Shown here in pieces: positions 32,782 through 39,404 of a DNA stretch of 39,404 nt (position 1 is the stretch's first letter; each line of letters begins with the position of its first letter). Source of the DNA: Gemmatimonadaceae bacterium (GTDB taxonomy: Bacteria; Gemmatimonadota; Gemmatimonadetes; Gemmatimonadales; Gemmatimonadaceae); contig JACMPK010000121.1 in assembly GCA_014377535.1 (NCBI GenBank), positions 1-39,404 of the forward strand, written 5' to 3'. Under the pieces are notes generated by a model. The model was not told the origin of the DNA. It searched no databases and was given only the letters and a program-made list of their open reading frames with translations. The translations under genes were made by a program, and so were the position numbers.

Positions 32782-35292
32782 TCAAACAGCGGTTTCGAGG
32801 TCCTGACCCAGCGGCAGTGTCACCGTGAAGATGCTGCCCTCGCCGACCTGACTCGTGACCGTCAGGTCTCCGCCCATGCCACGCGCCAGATCGCGGCTGA
32901 TCGCCAGTCCCAGTCCAGCGCCATCGTGCGGCCGCGTGAGCCCTGACGTCACCTGCGTGAATGGCTCGAAGATCGACGCGAGCTTGTCGGCGGGGATGCC
33001 GATCCCGGAATCGCGCACCCGGTACGCGCCGAAGGCGCCCTTTGCCTCGCACCACACATCGATGCGAGCCGGCAACACGCCCGCTTGCACGGCGTCGGTG
33101 AACTTCACTGCGTTCGCCAGCAGATTGATGAGCACCTGCATCAACTTCTCCGGGTCGGCGCGGACCGTGAGGTGCGACGGGCACTCGCCAACGCAGATCG
33201 TCAATCCGCGCGCATGCGCCTGCGGCGACACGAGTGCTTCCGCTGCCAGCACGGACTCGTGCACGGCGACATCGCGGAGCTCGAATGTGACCGAGCCGCT
33301 TTCCAGCTTCGCGTAGTTCAGCACCTCGTTCACCAAACCCAGCAGGTGCTGCTGGCTGTGCTGGATGCGCGCGAGATCGTCGAGCTGCTCCCTGGTCACC
33401 GGACCGCGAATACCGAGCTGCATCAACTCGGCATATCCGCCAATGGCATTCAGCGGTGTGCGCAGTTCATGACTCATGACCGTCAAGAATTCACCTTTCG
33501 CACGGTTCGCGTTCTCCGCCTCCGCGCGCGCCGCGACCGTGACCTGCAGCAATCGCTCGCGTTCGACCTCGGCATGCTTGCGCTGCGAGATGTCGTGAAA
33601 CAGCACGCCGACCCGGCGAAGCGACGGATCGCCGACCCGGAACGCATACACGGACCACCACCGATCCAGCGGCGTGGAGTTGGCCTCGAAGCGCTCCGGG
33701 ACACCCGTGGTCGCCACGCGGCCATAGCGCTCGTACCAGTGGCTTTCCTGGTCAGGTGCGATATCACGCATCCAGCGCCCAAGGCCGTCCACGATGCCGG
33801 TCTGGCGCTCGAACGACGGGCTGACCTCGATGATGCGGTAGTCGATCGGCGTACCCGCCTCGTCGAACTTCATCTCGAGTGTGCAGAATCCCTGATCGAT
33901 GGCATTGAATAGCGCGAGGTAACGCTCCTGTGACTCGAGCAACTTCTCTTCGGCGAGCTGTCGCTGCGTGACGTCGCGGAAGTAGCAGGCCAGCCCGCCG
34001 CTCGCGTCGTCAGGATAGAAACTGACATCGACCCAGCGGTCCAGCAGTTGCGACTTCGCCTCGAAATGCACGGGTCGACGCTCGTGCATCGCCTCGTCCA
34101 TGCGCGCGTGTACCTCGGTGCCAACGCCCGTCGGGAACGCCGCCCAGATGTTTCGGCCGAGCAGCGTGTCGCGCGCCACGCCCCACAGCTGCTCGGCCAT
34201 GCGGTTGACGTAGGTGAAGCAGTAGTTCGCGTCGAGTGCATAAAACGCGTCGGCAATGCTCTCGAGCGTGGATGTGACCTGCGCGCGCGCCGCCTCGCTC
34301 TCGCGCAGCAGGCGCTCCACACCGAGTCGCGCCACGACCTGCTCGGTGACATCCACCGAAAAGTTCAGGATGCCGATGATGCCGCCATCGGCATTGCGAA
34401 CCGGCTCGTAGCGGAGGTCGAACCAGGCGTCCTGCAGGCCCAGTCCGCGCCGGTCGAAGCGGGCGAACGTCTCCCGCGAGATCCACGGCAAGCCAGACGC
34501 CAGCACCTCGTCGTAGCGCTCGAGAATACCCTGCCCCACGATCTCCGGATACGCCTCCGCCGGCGTGAGGCCCGTGAGGTCCCGTCCTCCGCTGAGCTTG
34601 ATGAGTGCCTCGCTCACGATCTCGATCCGGTGATCCGGGCTGCGATGGAAGGCCACCGGCACCGGCATCCGCTCGATCAGCGCACGCATCTGCTGTCGCT
34701 CGGTGTCGAGGATCACGATCAGTCGTTCCACCTCGGCACGCTCGCGGCTGATCGCCTCGGAAACGTGGGCGAGCACGGCGATCACGTCGCAGCCCGTTCC
34801 GTCAGCGCGTTCCTCGCGCACGGCGCTCAGCGCCACATGCACGGTCAGGTCGGCCGCCACGGCACCTTCACGCGGCACCCGGACGAACTGAACATCACGC
34901 AGTTCCACGGCTGGTCCGCCGGCGACAATGCCGACGAACTGCGCCCGCAGCTCGGGCCAGGCGCCGTCCCAGAGCGTCGCGGCGGGCGCGCCGAGTGCTG
35001 CGGGATGGCGACACCCCAGCACCGCGCGATACGCGTCGTTGTAGATGGCCACGAACTCCGGTCCCACGTGCAGGCACATTGCCACCGGCGCGTCCAGCAT
35101 CAGGCGAACGGCTGTGCGGAGCGTCGGCGACCACGAGCCGACGGCGCCAAGCGGCGTTGAGGCCCAGGCATGCGCGCGGCCCAGCGAGCGCACCTCGCCT
35201 GCGCCGTCGAAGAGACCGGCGGTGCCACCCGCTGTCGCCCCACCAGCGGAGACTGTGCCTGCTGAAGACTGTGACGCTCTCGTCGCTGCCAT
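32782..35292 (-). CDS. Multi-PAS sensor histidine kinase (soluble)
   Basis: ATG 35292 gives 836 residues. GGGAG sits correctly upstream, whereas the extension to 35355 has no such site. No transmembrane helix is seen. Residues 1-50 are an Ala/Gly/Thr-rich tail. Four PAS-type units follow (about 60-195, 205-330, 340-460, 465-585), with 'FTYVNRMAEQLWGVARDTLLGRNIW' a clear PAS core. HisKA has H608 in SHELRTPL. The HATPase is intact (INLLANAVKFT, DSGIGI, GAGLGLAI). There is no receiver, so it must phosphorylate a separate regulator; the single-domain regulator at 29544 is one candidate. Its HisKA region (AIGGYAELMQLGIRGPVT) is clearly related to that of the degenerate kinase-like protein at 28685. 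Confidence 0.93.
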   Translation of the reverse strand: MAATRASQSSAGTVSAGGATAGGTAGLFDGAGEVRSLGRAHAWASTPLGAVGSWSPTLRTAVRLMLDAPVAMCLHVGPEFVAIYNDAYRAVLGCRHPAALGAPAATLWDGAWPELRAQFVGIVAGGPAVELRDVQFVRVPREGAVAADLTVHVALSAVREERADGTGCDVIAVLAHVSEAISRERAEVERLIVILDTERQQMRALIERMPVPVAFHRSPDHRIEIVSEALIKLSGGRDLTGLTPAEAYPEIVGQGILERYDEVLASGLPWISRETFARFDRRGLGLQDAWFDLRYEPVRNADGGIIGILNFSVDVTEQVVARLGVERLLRESEAARAQVTSTLESIADAFYALDANYCFTYVNRMAEQLWGVARDTLLGRNIWAAFPTGVGTEVHARMDEAMHERRPVHFEAKSQLLDRWVDVSFYPDDASGGLACYFRDVTQRQLAEEKLLESQERYLALFNAIDQGFCTLEMKFDEAGTPIDYRIIEVSPSFERQTGIVDGLGRWMRDIAPDQESHWYERYGRVATTGVPERFEANSTPLDRWWSVYAFRVGDPSLRRVGVLFHDISQRKHAEVERERLLQVTVAARAEAENANRAKGEFLTVMSHELRTPLNAIGGYAELMQLGIRGPVTREQLDDLARIQHSQQHLLGLVNEVLNYAKLESGSVTFELRDVAVHESVLAAEALVSPQAHARGLTICVGECPSHLTVRADPEKLMQVLINLLANAVKFTDAVQAGVLPARIDVWCEAKGAFGAYRVRDSGIGIPADKLASIFEPFTQVTSGLTRPHDGAGLGLAISRDLARGMGGDLTVTSQVGEGSIFTVTLPLGQDLETAV

Positions 35293-35612
35293 ATACGCTC
35301 CCTGCGCAGAATTCACTTCGGAGAAGATATGTGAGCGAGCGCGAGCGCGAAGCACAGGAGGCGGGCCAGACCCGGAAGCGGGCGACGGTCGCCACGATCA
35401 GCTGAGTCCGTGAGCTGTCAATCGACCGGTGCGCGCTGACATCGACGCGCCGACCGGTCCGCGCGGATACATGGGCACGAAGGCGCAAAGCCACCGTGAA
35501 TGATTCGTGACGCGACGCCGACCGCGACGTGACAAGTCATCGCGAGACCGAGACCCAGCGCGGGTAGTTCTTGTGGCTCACGAGCTGGCAAACCGTCTCC
35601 TGTGAGCATTTC
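35293..35612. other. 320-base divergent intergenic region
   Basis: Holds the leaders of the PAS kinase (minus) and the TonB receptor (plus). Around 35420-35465 are two copies of a CGACCGGT-containing motif in direct orientation, with a CGCGC run after each; they could be regulatory. I see no ORF and no clear -35/-10 pair. Confidence 0.4.
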
Positions 35613-38600
35613 ATGCGCATCTTCCCAGTCGACCTGTTCACACGCTGCGGTCACGGATGGCTTCACGTTCTCTTCCTGCTCGTCGCATCGGCCGCGGTGC
35701 TGAAAGCACAGGGCACAGATGCCTCGGTTGCCGGACGTGTACTCGATGCACAGGGGCAGCCGCTGCCTGGCGCGTCGATCGAGATCCGGAACGTGGGGAC
35801 TGGCTACACCGCCGCAGGGACGTCGCGCACCAACGGCCGCTTCATCTTCCTGCACCTGCCACTTGGCGGCCCGTACCGCGTCTCGGTGCGTCGCCTTGGG
35901 TTGCGCGCACAGGTGCAGGAAGGTTTTCGCCTCACGCAGGGCGACCGTGCCGAGCTGACGTTCCGGCTCGAGCCCGCAGTGCAGCAGCTCGAGGCGCAGG
36001 TAGTGCGCGTGGAGGTCGCCACAGGCGCACGACGCGCACGACTCGGTGCCAGCACCAAGATTTCACAGGATGAGATCGCCGAGCTGCCGGTCCAGAACAG
36101 GCAATTCACGGATCTGGCGCTGCTTGCACCGACCACGAGCGGCAGCGGCTTCAACATTGGTGGTGCGCGCACCACGTCCACCGACGTCCGTGTAGACGGC
36201 GTCAGCGCACGCAACCAGCTCGGCGGCGGACAGGTCGGCAGCGGCCCGTACACCGTTTCACTGGCGGCCATCCGGGAGTTCGAGATCGTCACGAACGGGT
36301 ACGACGTGACCATGGGACGACAGGGCGGCGGCGCCATCAGTGCGGTGACGCGGAGCGGTACGAATGTGCGTGAAGGCAGCATCTTCGCCTATCATCGCAA
36401 CGAACAGCTCTCCGGCACGAAAGACTTCCTTGGTCGGCCTCGCGCGTTGCGACAGCAGCAGATCACGCAGTGGGGAGGATCACTGGGCGGACCGCTGATT
36501 AGTGACAAGCTGCATTATTTCGTGGTCTACGATCAGCAGAACCAGCAGGAACCATACTTCGTGCTCGACCTGCGCACGCCACAGGACCAGATCGACGCTC
36601 GTCTGTCGAAGGATTCGCTGACCCGCCTGATCGACATTCTCGGCCGACGCTACGGCATGCGCTCCACCGCACCCGTTGGCTCGTACGCGCGCACGCCGCT
36701 CGCGCGCACCGCATTCGCCCGGCTGGACTGGCGCCTGAACGATCGGCACCTGCTGACGTTACGCAACAACTTCTCGCAATGGAACAATCCGCAGAACGGG
36801 CTCAGTGATCAGGGTCGCGCACTGCTGGAGGAGTCACGGCACAGCTTCAATTCGCTCGAAAACCAGGGCCTGGCTTCATTGCGCTCCTCGTTCTCGCCAA
36901 CGCTGCAGAACGAACTCAAGCTTGCGGTGAGCTACGCACGTCGCGCATTCGTGCCCAACTCGATCCTGCCGCGTGGTGAGGTGCTCATCAACTCGCTGCT
37001 GCCCAACGGCACACCGGCACAGACCACGGTGCAGTTCGGTGGCCATCGATTCGCTCCGGAACGCAATCGCGAGACGCAGTACCAGCTGCTGAACACGACG
37101 AACTGGCAGCGCGGCAACCAGAACATCACGTTCGGCTTCGACAACTCGCTCACCAACCTCGAGACCTACCTCTCCATCGAAACGGGTGGGCAGTACAACT
37201 TCAACAGCCTGGCCGATCTCGAGGCGGGTCGCGCTGATCGCTACCGGCGCAATGTGCCGCTGCTCAGTGCGACGCCAACGGCAAACCAGTGGGTGCTGGA
37301 CGCAGCGGCATTCGTGCAGACCGAGTGGCATCCGACGCCGCGGCTTAGTGCAACGCTCGGCCTTCGGTGGGACGTCACGAGCTTCCTCACCTCGGCAAAA
37401 TTCAATGCGACGGCGGACCAGGCACTCGGCTTCCGCACGGACAACACACCCACAGACTGGAACAACGTGCAGCCGCGGGCCGCACTGGTGTGGGACATGA
37501 CGGGTGACGGGCGCAATCTGCTGCGCATGGGTGCGGGCCTGTTCAGCGCGCAGCCGCATTACTACGCGCACGTCAACCACATCCTCAACAGCGGTGTGGA
37601 GCAGGCAGGCATCGACGTGCGCGGTGCGTTGGTTCCAGCACCCGATTACAACGCGTTCCGCGCCGACCCATCCACCATACCCGGCCTGATTCCGGGCGTC
37701 GCCACCACCACGCGTGTGGACTTCATCAATCCAGACTTCCAGACGCCGAGCACGGCGAAGGCCAACGTCAGCTACCAGCGGCGAATCACGGACCGTATCA
37801 CGCTCAGCGGCTCGCTCTTCTACGCAAACGCCTGGAACAACTATCACTACATCGACCGCAACCGCGTCGCGCAGCCATTCTTCACGCTCGACAACGAAGG
37901 CAACCGGCCGGTCTGGGTGCCCGCTGCCACGATCACGGCCGCTGGCAACGTGTTCGGTCCGAACAGCTTTGCCACCACACGGGTCGGTCGCGTGCTGGAA
38001 CTTGTCCCGCTGGGAAAGCTGGATCAGCGCTCGGCGGTACTCGAACTTGGACTGAGTCCGTACCGCGATGCCTCGATCAACATGTCGTACACGCTCAACA
38101 GCACACGTGACAACAGTTCCTACAACTGCTGCGTCTCCACCACCGCGACCAACACACCGAACAGCGGTGATCCGAACGACCTGACCAGGCTGTGGGGCCA
38201 GTCCGACAGCGATTTCCGTCACAAGGCCGTCGTTTTCGGCTCGCTGCCGGCAATCTGGGGATTCCGGGCCAGTGCTCGCTATGTCGGTGCCAGCGGTCGG
38301 CCGTTCTCGCTGGTCGTGAGCCGCGACATCAATGGCGATGCAACACCAAATCCGAATGACCTCGCCTTCATCTTCGATCCGGCGAATCCGAATACGCCGG
38401 CGACCGTCGCCACCGGCATGCAACAGCTGATGGATAATCCGAACAGCATCATCGCCAGCTACCTGCGTCGCAATCTCGGTCGTATTGCACAACGGAACGC
38501 GATCTACAATCCATGGCAGCAGCGCCTGGACCTGCGCATCGCCAAGCGTATCGGGACGGCACGCGGTCAGGCAGCCGAGCTGACGATCGACATCTTCAAC

Positions 38601-38789
38601 TTCGCCAATTTGCTCAACAGCCAATGGGGCAGCGTGCAGACACTGGGCGGTTCGCAGTCGCTGCTCAACGTGACGGGCTTCGATCAGGCCACCCGCCGGT
38701 ACCGATATACGGTGAACCAGAATGCGGGCGTGTTGCGCAAGACCGGCGATCCGTACCAGATCCAGGCGGGGCTGGCATACAAGTTCTGA
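35613..38789 (+). CDS. Oar-like TonB-dependent receptor with carboxypeptidase-regulatory domain
   Basis: ATG 35613 gives 1058 residues (a TTG at 35571 is in frame but lies before the signal sequence). The signal peptide is residues 1-33, with the hydrophobic run [14 protein letters not shown]. Residues about 38-115 are a CarboxypepD_reg-like sandwich ([20 protein letters not shown]). A plug follows (about 130-255: '[18 protein letters not shown]', '[14 protein letters not shown]' and '[17 protein letters not shown]'). The remainder is a long barrel rich in aromatic-ended strands and ends in Phe (GLAYKF). The organisation matches Oar-type receptors, which import large substrates or act in adhesion and secretion. 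No TonB box can be placed with certainty and no substrate is indicated. No SusD-like partner follows. Confidence 0.93.
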
Positions 38790-38821
38790 TCACGCGACAC
38801 GACGTCGCAAGGATCCTCGCA

Positions 38822-38869
38822 CTGCTCGCGAACTCAAAACCCCGGAGGACGGGACCGGGTCGCGAGCAG
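38822..38869. terminator. Long inverted repeat downstream of the TonB receptor
   Basis: Perfect 10-bp arms CTGCTCGCGA (38822-38831) and TCGCGAGCAG (38860-38869), 28 bases apart. The spacer contains an inner CCCGG/CCGGG pair that can extend the stem. It begins 32 bases after the receptor's stop codon and has no U-tract. It lies in the 308-base gap 38790-39097, in which I see no ORF with protein-like features. It may end transcription, protect the mRNA 3' end, or be a protein-binding site upstream of the 39098 gene. Confidence 0.5.
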
Positions 38870-39097
38870 GGGCGAACCCGGATCCGACGCTCAACCGGGC
38901 TGTTTCTGGCAAACGGGTGCTTAACTTGTCGCTGTACGACTCCCGACCGCACCAAGGCGCGTACCTGACGAGCGTCATCTACGGCAGCGCTCGTCTTGGT
39001 ACGGCATGACCCATGCAACTGCTGGGTTTGCACACCGCCTGTCCCGCACGCAGAACGATCATGGATCAGCGGCAGGCTCAACACCAATGGAGCACTC

Positions 39098-39404
39098 GTG
39101 TCACATTCCAAGTCCCTGTCGTTGTTTGCAGTGGTCGCTGCATTCAGTCTCGCATCACCGCTTGCCGCACAGACTCGCAGCACCATTGACGTCAGCTCGC
39201 TTAATGCGGCGGTCGTCACGCGTCAGGACCGGAGCCGCTCCGTTGTGAGCACCGCGCTGACGTCGGATCGTGCCCTCGCGGTTGCCGGCAGCATGGGCTT
39301 GAGCGCTGATGGCGTTGCAGCGCGCATAGCCGCACTCGACGAGGCGGGCACGAAGCGCCTCGCTGACGAAATTCTCGCTGGCGGCGACTCGACCGTCGTG
39401 ATCA
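39098..39404 (+). CDS. Partial small secreted protein, PA2779-like (5' part)
   Basis: GTG 39098 with GGAG at 39089-39092 starts a frame that is open to the right window edge (102 codons). An ATG at 39088 is in another frame that gives a Cys/His/Arg-rich, non-protein-like product. The product begins with a signal peptide (residues 1-24, ending SPLAAQ). It then has a helical region ending 'GLSADGVAARIAALDE' and 'ADEILAGGDSTVVI'. That spacing (a helix, V/A-xx-R-I/V-AAL, then L-A, then AGGDS) recalls the PA2779 / DUF6627 family. Members are small exported proteins that usually carry a C-terminal hydrophobic helix, here beyond the edge. The function of the family is not established. Confidence 0.6.
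   Translation, partial: MSHSKSLSLFAVVAAFSLASPLAAQTRSTIDVSSLNAAVVTRQDRSRSVVSTALTSDRALAVAGSMGLSADGVAARIAALDEAGTKRLADEILAGGDSTVVI

Noticed and set aside
36876-38624. 582-codon minus-strand open frame
   Set aside because: It is antisense to the TonB receptor barrel. The His/Arg/Val-rich composition and lack of any motif mark it as a shadow.
38665-39219. 184-codon minus-strand frame at the right end
   Set aside because: It overlaps the TonB receptor end and the PA2779-like start, which has a ribosome site and signal peptide on the other strand.

Overview
This is a high-GC chromosomal window with a dense array of signal-transduction genes, separated by secreted and outer-membrane genes. The gene content suggests an aerobic Gram-negative soil or freshwater bacterium: an Oar-type TonB-dependent receptor, a DPP-IV-type S9 peptidase, a GMC dehydrogenase paired with a gluconate-dehydrogenase-subunit-3 protein, 3-keto-disaccharide hydrolases, a PQQ dehydrogenase and long multi-PAS kinases. 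I think of Gemmatimonadota first, but that is an inference from gene content only. No tRNA, rRNA, CRISPR array, insertion sequence or phage gene was seen.

Layout. Bases 1-169 hold the start of a minus-strand methyltransferase-like gene cut by the window edge. At 343-1461 is a secreted protein with a carboxypeptidase-regulatory-like region and a TonB plug-like region. At 1602-3404 is a chemoreceptor with a histidine-rich membrane sensor. A minus-strand block (12491 down to 3556) encodes a second chemoreceptor, a five-PAS hybrid kinase with receiver and Hpt domains, a REC-GGDEF-EAL protein (ATGA start/stop overlap with the kinase) and an HDOD protein. This looks like a phosphorelay feeding c-di-GMP turnover. 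An S9 peptidase (12768-14954) and a small secreted lectin-fold-like protein (15077-15751) follow. Then comes a minus-strand lipid kinase (15770-16681). Divergent from it is an RsbQ/KAI2/D14-type alpha/beta hydrolase followed 22 bp later by a hybrid histidine kinase (16934-19760). After a putative outer-membrane protein comes a likely 3-ketoglycoside module: GMC oxidoreductase and Tat-exported subunit 3 (start/stop overlap), converging on a 3-keto-disaccharide hydrolase (21191-24444).

At 25033-27120 is the most striking gene, a hybrid histidine kinase. Its N-terminal membrane domain aligns without gaps with the copper/ethylene-binding part of plant ETR1, including the Asp, Tyr, Cys and His key residues. 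It is followed by a single-domain response regulator, a gene-poor stretch with lower-GC orphan ORFs, a histidine-kinase-like protein whose ATP-binding domain has lost its motifs, and a second single-domain regulator. The right end has a PQQ dehydrogenase, an HNH nuclease convergent on another PAS kinase (stop codons abutting), an Oar-like TonB receptor, and the start of a small secreted PA2779-like protein cut by the window edge.

The main hypothesis is that the stretch 16934-27120 carries two small-molecule sensing systems, one ETR1-like and one RsbQ/KAI2-like. Both end in the same kinase class: HDFNN-type histidine, ATPase and C-terminal receiver. Both resemble, at the sensor level, receptors that plants use for hormones.
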